Positions 1 to 8,368 of a DNA stretch of 51,305 nucleotides are shown here, one piece after another. Made by a program: the position numbers and the translations under genes. How positions within the stretch are numbered: the stretch's first letter is position 1; each line of letters opens with the position of its first letter. This DNA comes from Pontibacter aydingkolensis (GTDB lineage Bacteria > Bacteroidota > Bacteroidia > Cytophagales > Hymenobacteraceae). Under the pieces are notes generated by a model, which saw only the letters and a list, made by a program, of their open reading frames with translations, was not told the DNA's origin and did no database searches. The stretch spans positions 1-51,305 of the forward strand of contig NZ_JAHYXK010000023.1 of the NCBI RefSeq assembly GCF_019443125.1, in the 5' to 3' direction.

Positions 1-123
1 CCTGGCTATTCAACTTTAGAAGAACATTGGTCAGGCATGAGCACAAGGCTGAAAACTATCTCGCCTTTGTCCTGCTAGCCTGCATGAAAATCATGCTAAG
101 GTATTTTTGAGATAGCTTCTAGT
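1..123 (+). mobile_element. Right end of an IS5-family insertion sequence (left part outside window)
   Basis: The first 110 bases encode the C-terminus of an IS5-type transposase. The element ends in a 22-bp terminal inverted repeat at 102-123 (begins TATTTTTGAG, ends GCTTCTAGT). The exact reverse complement of this repeat occurs at 51181-51202, where a second copy begins, so both window ends lie in copies of the same IS. The true outer boundary could be a few bases further in if the terminal CTAG is target sequence. The element ends 2 bp before the stop codon of the neighbouring HTTM gene and does not interrupt it. Confidence 0.85.
3..110 (+). CDS. IS5-family transposase, C-terminal 35 residues (partial)
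   Basis: Reading frame 3 is open from the window edge to TGA at 108-110. It contains FRRTLVRHEHKAENYLAF, the basic FRR...R.E..A.N.LAF ending typical of IS5-family DDE transposases, where the Glu of the catalytic triad lies slightly upstream. The stop codon lies inside the terminal inverted repeat. The gene is cut by the window edge, so nothing can be said about activity. Confidence 0.8.
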   Translation, partial: WLFNFRRTLVRHEHKAENYLAFVLLACMKIMLRYF

Positions 124-125
124 GT

Positions 126-1511
126 TTATTTGCTTTTTGCATCAGGTACGGTTGTCTTATCTGCTACCCGTTTAGTCCAGGGCCAGCCGTCGGCTACAGG
201 GCGCGGCGATACCCAGGCTTTTGCACCCCAGGTATACTTTACAGCGGCTAAATCTGTATTCGGGTCTACTATAGGATGCACAGGATATCCGTTTAAGCTT
301 AAGTTAGAGAGTGCATACACCTTCGGGTTTTGGATTCCACGTCTTTGGTATTCTTCCTTCAGAAACTGTGCAAACTGCCAGATCATGTCGGGGTGCTTGG
401 CCAGTTCTTTTACCTGGTCGCGGGTTAAGAAGGCTCTGGGGTTCACAAAATACTGCTGTTTCATTTCCGGGTCTGACACGGTATAGTAAGTGTTCCCGCT
501 TTTGGTGCGCAGCATCATGCGCCACGAGAAACGATGCCCTTCTTCTGTCCAGTTTACATCGCCGGGAATAAAGAAATGGCGCAACGGAAATAGCAGCTGA
601 AATGTAAGGTAAATCCAGAAGAAATTGGCAGCCAGCTGACGCTGCGGCATGGTCAGGTTTATACTTGCTTTAGCAATTGCCTCTTTATCAATCCTTACCC
701 TAAAAAACCAGCGGGCAATTTGCTCAGGACTAAAGAAAAGCACATTGGCAGCAATCATAAAGTATGGAAACACGCCCACATGAAATACTGCCGAGTTAAA
801 AATGTGAAATACAAAAGCTACCCAAAAAGCAAACATACGCGTGCGTGGCCACAACAACGCAAAACCTATCGTCAGATCAAACACTACCCCGCCCCAGCTT
901 ATCAGCCAGATTGTATAGTCTGTGTTTAAGTATGGCCCGATAAAATAGAAATGTGTTTTATGCGACATCCAGATACTTACCGACTTAGCTGCCAGCCAGT
1001 CGGGCTGAAGTTTGGCAATGCCCGCATAAAAGTATACCAGCACCAGCTGCGCCCTGAACAGCCACAGCGTCCATTGAGGTGCCACGTCCTGCTCCAATCC
1101 CGGTCTTCGTCGTACATCCCACGACAGCTTCCGGTGCGCCGGCATCAGCACCATCAGGCCACTTATCAGCCAGATCAGGTAGTGGTGGTTGAGGTAGTGT
1201 GTTTTTTCAGAGAAGAAGCTATAGCCAAAAGCCAGGAAGAACAGGAATGATGTAAGCTTATACCGCCAGCCTATCATTATCAAAAAGCCCAGCAGCGCCA
1301 TCAGCAAGTATAAATAAACCATGCCCTGGCCTGGCAAAGGCTTAATCCACTCCAGACCAATGTACCCGAAGTTATAAGTTGTTTCGGTATAATGTTCCTG
1401 CACCCAGCCAATCAGCACTGCTCCTATTCCTTCGCAGAACATCAGCAAGCCGAAAAGTATACGAAAGTATACCAGCGGATAAATAGATATAGGTTTGAAT
1501 AGCTGCTTCAT
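126..1511 (-). CDS. HTTM-domain membrane protein (vitamin K-dependent gamma-carboxylase-like)
   Basis: 461 residues with about eight hydrophobic segments. The N-terminal half matches the HTTM family (horizontally transferred transmembrane domain), bacterial relatives of the membrane part of vertebrate gamma-glutamyl carboxylase. Visible marks are a FRILFG start, KTHYLNHHYL around residue 105, and the LVYFYAGIAKLQPDWL signature near residues 158-173, followed by a soluble C-terminal tail from about residue 310. Bacterial members are membrane proteins of unknown substrate, and true carboxylase activity should not be assumed. The ATG at 1511 is the natural start. The gene stands alone and its stop codon sits 2 bp from an IS end, but the C-terminus looks complete. 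Confidence 0.8.
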   Translation of the reverse strand: MKQLFKPISIYPLVYFRILFGLLMFCEGIGAVLIGWVQEHYTETTYNFGYIGLEWIKPLPGQGMVYLYLLMALLGFLIMIGWRYKLTSFLFFLAFGYSFFSEKTHYLNHHYLIWLISGLMVLMPAHRKLSWDVRRRPGLEQDVAPQWTLWLFRAQLVLVYFYAGIAKLQPDWLAAKSVSIWMSHKTHFYFIGPYLNTDYTIWLISWGGVVFDLTIGFALLWPRTRMFAFWVAFVFHIFNSAVFHVGVFPYFMIAANVLFFSPEQIARWFFRVRIDKEAIAKASINLTMPQRQLAANFFWIYLTFQLLFPLRHFFIPGDVNWTEEGHRFSWRMMLRTKSGNTYYTVSDPEMKQQYFVNPRAFLTRDQVKELAKHPDMIWQFAQFLKEEYQRRGIQNPKVYALSNLSLNGYPVHPIVDPNTDLAAVKYTWGAKAWVSPRPVADGWPWTKRVADKTTVPDAKSK

Positions 1512-1802
1512 CTACCAGCCTGAATAGGGAAGAATATATGCCATTGTTTACTCTCAGAGTATACTTTGGCGGGCTACCATTGTTCTGTTTATACCGGCTT
1601 ATTTTGTGAGTGCTTGTTTGCTATGCTTAAATTATTTTCCATTGCATGCTGCAGTTGCATACCAGCAGTTAAACCTTCTTATGTATACTTTGTCAAATTG
1701 CCGAAAAAGACTTAGTCTCTATCATCTCTTTTCTAAATCCATCACAATTCATTAGCTTTAGACACATAATTACGAACCAACCTACTCACTAATAAACCAA
1801 CT

Positions 1803-4739
1803 ATGCATAAACGTATACTTTCAGTAGCACTGCTGGTGGCTCTTTCCGGATGCGCCGTGCAGGCTCAGAAGTCTTCTGCAAAGCAACCTGCGGCTACACC
1901 GGCCAAAGAAAGATTACAGGCCCACCAGACCAGACAGCAATTGCAGCAAACGTCGCTTGCCGGCAACCTGAAGCTCCGCAACATAGGTCCTACAGTGATG
2001 AGTGGCCGAATTTCTGACCTGGAGATATCACCTAAAGACCCAACTGTATTCTATGCGGCCTATGCCTCTGGCGGACTTTGGAAAACCACAAACAACGGTC
2101 AGTCGTTTGAGCCGCTTTTTGATGAGCAGGCCGTAATGACCATCGGTGACATTACCGTAGACTGGAATAACAATGAGACCATCTGGATAGGCACCGGCGA
2201 AAGCAACTCCAGCCGTTCTTCCTACTCTGGCGTGGGTGTGTATAAAAGCACCGACGGTGGTAAAACCTGGCAGCACATGGGCCTCGACGACACGCACCAC
2301 ATTGGCAAAATCCTTGTTCACCCAACAGACCCAAACACCGTTTGGGTCGCAGCTGTAGGCCATTTATATTCTCCAAACAAAGAGCGTGGCATCTACAAAA
2401 CTACAGACGGTGGCAAAACCTGGAAAAAGACGCTTTACGTGGACGACAACACAGGAGCCATCGACCTGCAGGTAGACCCTAAAAACCCGAATAACGTGTA
2501 TGCTGCTTTGTGGCACCGCGAACGCCGCGCCTGGAATTTTGTGGAAGGCGGCAAAACATCTGGTATCCATAAATCAACAGACGGCGGCAACACCTGGACT
2601 GACATCAGCACCTCCGGCAATGGCTTCCCTGACAATGAAAATGTGGGACGTATTGGTCTGAGCCTGTACCCTGGCAACCCGAACATAATCTATGCGCTTG
2701 TAGATAACTATGATCGCCGTCCGGTACAGAAGAAGGAAGATAAGCCCGAAATGCTGGACAACGACTTGTTTAAAGGCATGACAGGAGAAGAGTTCCTGAA
2801 ACTGGATGACAAAAGCCTGAACGCGTTCCTGGACCAGAACCGTTTCCCGAGAGAGATCACTGCCAAAAGCATAAAAGCACAAGTAAAAAGCGGCGAACTA
2901 AAACCAGCTGCCCTGTACGATTACCTGACAGACCCGACTGCTGAACGCTATACTTCTGAAGTTAAAGGCGCTGAAGTATATCGCACCGATGATGGCGGTA
3001 GAAACTGGAAGAAAACCCACGACAGCTTTATTGACGACATGTACTCCAGCTATGGTTATTACTTTGGTGTAATTCGCGTATCGCCGCTTAACCCTGACAA
3101 AATTTACATACTTGGTGTACCATTGCTTACTTCTGACGATGGTGGCAAAACGTTCCGTAACATAGAAGGCGATAACGTGCACTCGGATCACCAGGCGCTG
3201 TGGGTGAGTCCTGATAAACCAGGTTACCTGATCAACGGTAACGACGGTGGCATTAACATTACTTATGACGATGGCAAGACATGGTTCTACGCCAACAACC
3301 CACCGGTAGCGCAGTTCTATTCTGTAGCCGTGGATATGGCTAAGCCTTACAATGTGTATGGTGGTTTGCAAGACAACGGCACCTGGATGGGCCCGAGCAA
3401 CTACAAGTATAGCCTTGACTGGACAAGCCGTGGCAAGTACCCGTACGAGCGCATTGGCGGCGGCGACGGCATGATGGTGCAGGTAGACTGGCGCGACAAC
3501 AACTTTGTATATTACGGTTCTCAGTATGGTAACTACACTCGCCTGAACAAAGCAACCGGTGAGCGTACATTCATCAAGCCAACACACAAGCTAGGCGAAA
3601 CACCGCTGCGCTTTAACTGGGAATCCCCAATCCACCTGAGCCGCCACAACCAGGACATTTTATACTTTGGCTCCAACAAATTCCACCGCTCCATGAAAAA
3701 GGGTGAGGATATGGAAACGCTGTCCGGTGACCTGACCAACGGCGGCCGCAAAGGTGATGTGGGCTATGGCACCCTCACAAGTATAGATGAATCTCCGTTG
3801 CGATTTGGTTTGCTATACACCGGCTCTGATGACGGTGTGATTCAGACTTCTAAAGATGGTGGCTATACCTGGACGCGCATTTCAGACAAACTCCCTCAGA
3901 ACCTTTGGGTGTCTACGGTAGTGGCCTCGGCGCACAAGCAGGACAGAGTTTATACTTCGCTGAACGGCTACCGCTACGACGACTTTACCCCATACTTATA
4001 TGTAAGCGAAGATAACGGCAAAAAGTGGGAGCGCATCGGTGGCAATCTGCCAGCAGAGGCCATCAACGTAGTAAAAGAAGATCCGAAGAATCCGAACCTA
4101 CTGTATGTTGGCACCGACCATGGTTTATACTTCTCCCTTGACAGAGGTAAAACTTTTATGGCCATGAGCAACGGTATGCCAGCTGTTGCCGTGCACGACC
4201 TGGTAGTGCACCCACGAGAAAACGACCTGGTGGTAGCCACGCACGGCCGATCGCTTTACATCGCGCCGGTAGACCACCTGCAGCAATTAACGCCACAGCT
4301 GATGCAGGAGAACCTGCACATCTTTGCCTTTAAGCCTGTAAACTACAGCGAGCGCTGGGGCAGCAAATGGGGTGCATGGGGCGAGGTAATGGAGCCAGAA
4401 CTGGTCGTGCCATTTTATACTTCAGCAGCCGGTAACACAACCATCCGCATTAAAACTGATAAAGGCCAGGTGCTTAAAGAGCTGAAAGACCAAAGCGAAA
4501 AAGGACTAAACTATATAAGCTACAACCTGTCGGTAGATGAGGCTAATGCAAAAGCTTATGAAACTGCTTTGAATGCTGGCAAAAAGGAAGATGCTGAAAG
4601 TATAAAAGTTGCTCCTGTTGACAACAAGGTAATTTACCTGCAGCCGGGTAAGTATACTATAGAGGTAGAAACCGCCAATGGCACTAAGAAAACACAGGAT
4701 TTTACTTTGAAAGCTCCTGAGAGACGAAGCAGAGGATAA
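1803..4739 (+). CDS. BNR/Asp-box repeat lipoprotein (VPS10/sortilin-like beta-propeller)
   Basis: 978 residues. The signal peptide ends in a lipobox, LSGC, with Cys17 as the likely lipidated residue, so the protein is probably anchored in the outer membrane. The body is a chain of Asp-box repeats such as STDGGKTW, TTDGGKTW, STDGGNTW, SDDGGKTF, SKDGGYTW and SEDNGKKW, which form beta-propeller blades as in glycosidases, sortilins and photosystem assembly factors. A helical insert (roughly residues 310-375) interrupts the propeller and a beta-rich tail follows residue 840. Such proteins are often annotated as glycosyl hydrolases, but I see no catalytic motif, so a binding or scaffold role is equally likely. 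It is monocistronic, with a hairpin terminator at 4764-4792. Confidence 0.8.
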   Translation: MHKRILSVALLVALSGCAVQAQKSSAKQPAATPAKERLQAHQTRQQLQQTSLAGNLKLRNIGPTVMSGRISDLEISPKDPTVFYAAYASGGLWKTTNNGQSFEPLFDEQAVMTIGDITVDWNNNETIWIGTGESNSSRSSYSGVGVYKSTDGGKTWQHMGLDDTHHIGKILVHPTDPNTVWVAAVGHLYSPNKERGIYKTTDGGKTWKKTLYVDDNTGAIDLQVDPKNPNNVYAALWHRERRAWNFVEGGKTSGIHKSTDGGNTWTDISTSGNGFPDNENVGRIGLSLYPGNPNIIYALVDNYDRRPVQKKEDKPEMLDNDLFKGMTGEEFLKLDDKSLNAFLDQNRFPREITAKSIKAQVKSGELKPAALYDYLTDPTAERYTSEVKGAEVYRTDDGGRNWKKTHDSFIDDMYSSYGYYFGVIRVSPLNPDKIYILGVPLLTSDDGGKTFRNIEGDNVHSDHQALWVSPDKPGYLINGNDGGINITYDDGKTWFYANNPPVAQFYSVAVDMAKPYNVYGGLQDNGTWMGPSNYKYSLDWTSRGKYPYERIGGGDGMMVQVDWRDNNFVYYGSQYGNYTRLNKATGERTFIKPTHKLGETPLRFNWESPIHLSRHNQDILYFGSNKFHRSMKKGEDMETLSGDLTNGGRKGDVGYGTLTSIDESPLRFGLLYTGSDDGVIQTSKDGGYTWTRISDKLPQNLWVSTVVASAHKQDRVYTSLNGYRYDDFTPYLYVSEDNGKKWERIGGNLPAEAINVVKEDPKNPNLLYVGTDHGLYFSLDRGKTFMAMSNGMPAVAVHDLVVHPRENDLVVATHGRSLYIAPVDHLQQLTPQLMQENLHIFAFKPVNYSERWGSKWGAWGEVMEPELVVPFYTSAAGNTTIRIKTDKGQVLKELKDQSEKGLNYISYNLSVDEANAKAYETALNAGKKEDAESIKVAPVDNKVIYLQPGKYTIEVETANGTKKTQDFTLKAPERRSRG

Positions 4740-4763
4740 GCTTTTCTTATTCTGCCAATTCAC

Positions 4764-4792
4764 AAGAGACTGCTCTACCCGGGCAGTCTCTT
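4764..4792 (+). terminator. Hairpin terminator after the BNR lipoprotein
   Basis: Arms aagagactgc (4764-4773) and gcagtctctt (4783-4792) pair perfectly around a 9-nt loop and are followed by TTTAG, 25 bp after the stop codon. Confidence 0.75.
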
Positions 4793-5188
4793 TTAGTTTG
4801 CATAATCCCTATATACACTGCTTTGTATATTATTTTCTGGCAGATGTGCTAATTACTTTTGTTACTTTTTACATACATTTTTCCCTGGAATTTACTTAAG
4901 TAGTGCGTGCGAATCTGTCCATAACACCAGGTAAAGCCATAAAAAAGTTACATAAATTTAGTAAATGTAAATTTCCACAAGTTACTTTTCTTCAAGAACT
5001 TTCATTCTTTCTTCTGATCTAATTACAGACATTTACAAAACCAGAGAAGCGTAAGGCTGCTAAACGAGATCGGTATACTATCCTGTGTTAGTAAGGCAAT
5101 AGCCCTAACTTAGCTGATTAAGATCTTATCCTCATACACTATTTATTACATATGTAACACGTTTAATTCTCACAAAACATCTCACCTT
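4793..5188. other. Non-coding spacer upstream of the subtilase gene
   Basis: About 400 bp of AT-rich sequence with no credible gene. It holds a TACTTTTG element at 4854-4861 that fits the Bacteroidota -7 consensus TAnnTTTG, though it lies far (about 330 bp) from the ATG. An imperfect palindrome with TTACAT/ATGTAA arms lies at about 4948-4970. Neither is close enough to the start to call a promoter with confidence. Confidence 0.4.
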
Positions 5189-7912
5189 ATGAAACAATTT
5201 TTAACTTTAATTACCGTCTTGTGCATCTTTGCTGGAAATGCTCTTGCACAGGTTACTATAGACCCTGAACTGCGCCAGGCGCTGCAGTCTGCAGTAGAAC
5301 CTGTAGAGGTAGTAGTAACCTTCCATGGAGATAACGCTCCGACTGCTTCCAACATTCAGCTACTGAACAGCTTGGGTATTACTTCAGGTGTTACTTTCCA
5401 GACTTTGCCGATTGCCGGTGTGCTGGCAACAGCCCTGCAGGTTGATGTTCTGGCTCAAAACTCACAAGTGCGTTCGCTGTACCTTAACAAGCAGCTGACA
5501 TACTACAACTACCACGATACTAATTTAACCGGTGTGCAGCGCCTTAGACTGGATATGGAAATGACTACTAGAAACGGTGGTTTTCCTGTTTCCGGAAAAG
5601 GCATTGCAGTTGTAATTAACGACAGCGGCATTGATGGCACGCACGAAGACCTGAAGCTAGGTAAAAACCTGAAGCAGAACGTATTGGGAACAACCAACCT
5701 CAGAGGTTTTACTACCCTATCTCCCCCTACCTGGGCTGAGAATGTTCCGAACACAGACACTAACTCAGGCCATGGTACACATTGCGCAGGTTCTGTAGGT
5801 GGTTTAGGCACTATGTCTAACGGCAAGTACGCAGGTGTGGCAAACGGCGCTGACCTGATTGGCTATGGTTCTGGAGGTGCGCTTTTCATCCTGGACGCTA
5901 TAGGCGGCTACGATTATACTATCCTGAACCAGGCTCGCTACGGTATCAGAGTAATAAGCAATTCGTGGGGAACATCTGGTGCATTTAATCCCAACAACCC
6001 AGTTAACGTTGCCTCTCTTAAAGCATACAAAAACAATATCATCTCAGTTTTTGCAGCAGGTAACTCTGGCCCAGGCGCTGATACACACAATCCTTATGCT
6101 GTTGCCCCATGGGTTATTTCGGTGGGTGCCGGCGACAGATTCGGCAGGTTAGCAGGCTTCTCTTCAAGAGGCGTAAAAGATCACAAAGAGACGCTTAGCT
6201 ATGACGGCAGAACTTGGACAGTTGAAAACAGACCGACCATCGTAGGTCCTGGCGTAGATGTGGTGTCTACCAGAGTACTTGCCCCTGTTTCTTCCTTGGC
6301 AGCGGAAAAAGATGCAGCAGTTTTATCTGCTTCTGAGTTACCGTATTACACACACATGAGCGGTACGTCTATGGCTACTCCGCATGTAGCGGGCATTGTG
6401 GCGCTTATGCTGGATGCGAATCCTGCCTTAACAGCTGAGCAGGTAAAAACCATTCTGCAGAAAACAGCCACTAACATGCCAGGCCGTGAGCCATGGGAAG
6501 TGGGTGCTGGCTATGTGAATGCTTATGCCGCTATTGATCACATCTTCAGAAATACCTCCTTTGGAGCTCAGTTGAATATGAGCAGAAACTTTAACAGCAA
6601 TATCAACTCTTCTGTAGACGCAGCAACATACCGTATTGACTACAACCCTATTACAGCCTCTACTAATGAGAAAACATTTACTGTTGCACAGGGCATTACA
6701 GCTCTTGAAGCAAAGATGAATGCCTATGGCCTTTTAGGAGAGACTGGTAATCCTATTGGCCTGAGCCTTATTGACCCTAATGGAAAAGAATACAGATCTG
6801 GTATCTATCTAGCATTTACACTTTATACTGACCGTGTAGTTGCTGTTGCCAATCCAATACCTGGAACTTGGAAAGTTAGAATTTATGGCTTGAACGGAGT
6901 TGCTGTTCCTGAAACTATAAATGTAAAGGTTACTCAGTCTAAAATGTTAGGCTCTACAGGATTAAGTGATATCGCGAACCACCCTGCCAAGTCCTCTATA
7001 GAGTTAGCAGTTTCTTCTCGCTTAGCAGACGGCTTAAGCGATGGAACTTATAAGCCAGATGCTCTTCTGAAGCGTATTGAATTAGCTGATTACCTAATGA
7101 TGGGACAGGGTGTACGTCAGTTTATACCTACTACTGGAGCTACTTCTTTTAGCGACGTAGCTACTGGCCAGGCATTGTTAGTAGAATCAGTTACTGCAAA
7201 AGGAGCAGCCCTTAGAGACAGATTCCACACTCTTAATGGATTGATGACTGCATCTGCCGGTAAATTCAACCCTGATGGAAGTGTGAATAGAGCCAGCCTT
7301 GCGTACTCTTTAGTACAGGCTCTTGGTCACCAGGAAGAAGCATTGAAAAGAAATGGCCAAACACCTACTGTAACTGTTAACGGCACCAAGTATGAGATTG
7401 AGGATGCAAAGAACATTCCTGCTGGTCTGGAAGGATTTGTAAGTGTCGCACTTGATCTGAATCTGATCAATGCGTACTATTCTTTAACACAAGGTCCGTA
7501 TGATCTACAGCCAACACTGCACGCTACATTCAAACCGTTAACAAACGTTACCCGTGCTGACTTTGCTGTAGTTGCTACACGCACATTTGATAGCTGGAAT
7601 GCAGCTACACCAATTTTTTCAGTTTCTTCCTCATCATCTATGCAAGTAGCTACTGAAACTAAGTCATTTAGCTATCCTAATCCATTCAATGCAACAACTA
7701 CCATCACTTATTCGGTTGCTAACGATGGCCCTGTAGCCATAGAGGTGTTTGATATTATGGGTAAAAAAATCCAGACACTTGTTGCGGAAACTAAAAAAGC
7801 CGGCAATCACCTGGTTAGGTTCGACGGCAGCAGCCTGCCGAGCGGCACCTATCTGTACCGCATCAGCACAGGCAATCAGACTTATACTAGCAAGATGCTT
7901 ATAGCAAGATAA
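5189..7912 (+). CDS. Secreted S8 subtilisin-like peptidase with SLH-like repeats and T9SS sorting domain
   Basis: 907 residues. A Sec signal peptide (MKQFLTLITVLCIFAGNALAQ) is followed by a short propeptide-like region and a subtilase domain with the full triad: Asp145 (INDSGIDGTHED), His195 (SGHGTHCAG) and Ser394 (SGTSMATPHVAG). A beta-rich region covers about 465-585. Three SLH-like stretches follow at about 589-640, 671-715 and 748-800, with marks such as GLSDGTYKPDALLKRIELAD, FNPDGSVNRA and NVTRADFAVV. The last 80 residues form a type-A T9SS sorting domain (YPNPFNATTTITY ... GTYLYRIS). The protein is therefore exported across the outer membrane and probably surface-held. The gene lacks the AAGTATA heptamer common elsewhere in the window. 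Confidence 0.9.
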   Translation: MKQFLTLITVLCIFAGNALAQVTIDPELRQALQSAVEPVEVVVTFHGDNAPTASNIQLLNSLGITSGVTFQTLPIAGVLATALQVDVLAQNSQVRSLYLNKQLTYYNYHDTNLTGVQRLRLDMEMTTRNGGFPVSGKGIAVVINDSGIDGTHEDLKLGKNLKQNVLGTTNLRGFTTLSPPTWAENVPNTDTNSGHGTHCAGSVGGLGTMSNGKYAGVANGADLIGYGSGGALFILDAIGGYDYTILNQARYGIRVISNSWGTSGAFNPNNPVNVASLKAYKNNIISVFAAGNSGPGADTHNPYAVAPWVISVGAGDRFGRLAGFSSRGVKDHKETLSYDGRTWTVENRPTIVGPGVDVVSTRVLAPVSSLAAEKDAAVLSASELPYYTHMSGTSMATPHVAGIVALMLDANPALTAEQVKTILQKTATNMPGREPWEVGAGYVNAYAAIDHIFRNTSFGAQLNMSRNFNSNINSSVDAATYRIDYNPITASTNEKTFTVAQGITALEAKMNAYGLLGETGNPIGLSLIDPNGKEYRSGIYLAFTLYTDRVVAVANPIPGTWKVRIYGLNGVAVPETINVKVTQSKMLGSTGLSDIANHPAKSSIELAVSSRLADGLSDGTYKPDALLKRIELADYLMMGQGVRQFIPTTGATSFSDVATGQALLVESVTAKGAALRDRFHTLNGLMTASAGKFNPDGSVNRASLAYSLVQALGHQEEALKRNGQTPTVTVNGTKYEIEDAKNIPAGLEGFVSVALDLNLINAYYSLTQGPYDLQPTLHATFKPLTNVTRADFAVVATRTFDSWNAATPIFSVSSSSSMQVATETKSFSYPNPFNATTTITYSVANDGPVAIEVFDIMGKKIQTLVAETKKAGNHLVRFDGSSLPSGTYLYRISTGNQTYTSKMLIAR

Positions 7913-7939
7913 GCTGCACTTCTTATAGACTAAACACAC

Positions 7940-7969
7940 GAGGCTCTTCATATTGAAGAGCCTCTTTTT
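7940..7969 (+). terminator. Terminator after the subtilase gene
   Basis: Perfect 11-bp stem, gaggctcttca (7940-7950) with tgaagagcctc (7954-7964), followed by a run of five T. The position 28 bp after the stop and the T run make it a typical intrinsic terminator. Confidence 0.85.
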
Positions 7970-8368
7970 CATTAAAATAGCTAGTACTAAGAGAGTATTT
8001 TACGTGACGGCCTTAGTATCTAGTGTAGTTTGATGCCATTACCAGTATGGTCAACAAAAAGATTTACACCCTCTGTAAATACAAGCCTCGATCACTCTAC
8101 TGTAATGAAGCCAGCAGATCTCTCTGCGAAAATACCCTCCCCTCAGGCAACTCTCATACAAAGCTTGCGGTAAACCAAAGATGTTGCCTTGCAATAATGT
8201 CGTGCTGGATTATAAAGTATGGTTCTTTATCAGACAAAAACCGGAAGTATAATCGCACCTTGTGACATAATGACATAAATAATAGCCTGAATTTGCCTTG
8301 GCACAAGGGTTGTTATACTACTGGCAACAGGAAAAAATTAAATAGGAACTATATAATAAAACTATAGA
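7970..8368. promoter_or_regulatory. Non-coding region with the dnaK promoter
   Basis: About 400 bp without a credible gene; the short open frame at 8047-8265 has no recognisable content. The dnaK promoter must lie here. TGGCACA at 8299-8305 followed by TTGTT at 8310-8314 gives GG-N10-GT spacing resembling a sigma-54 -24/-12 site, 55-70 bp before the ATG, but GT instead of GC at -12 makes this weak. I see no CIRCE inverted repeat and no exact TAnnTTTG element near the start. Confidence 0.35.

Noticed and set aside
2898..3587. 229-residue open frame antisense to the BNR-repeat gene
   Set aside because: It is the reverse-strand shadow of a conserved gene with no recognisable protein content or start context.
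1803..4739. Repeated DGGKTW-coding segments as a DNA repeat or CRISPR array
   Set aside because: They are Asp-box protein repeats with varied DNA sequence and spacing; no CRISPR array is present anywhere in the window.
8047..8265. 72-residue open frame upstream of dnaK
   Set aside because: No homologous-looking motif, odd composition, and placed in what must be promoter DNA.
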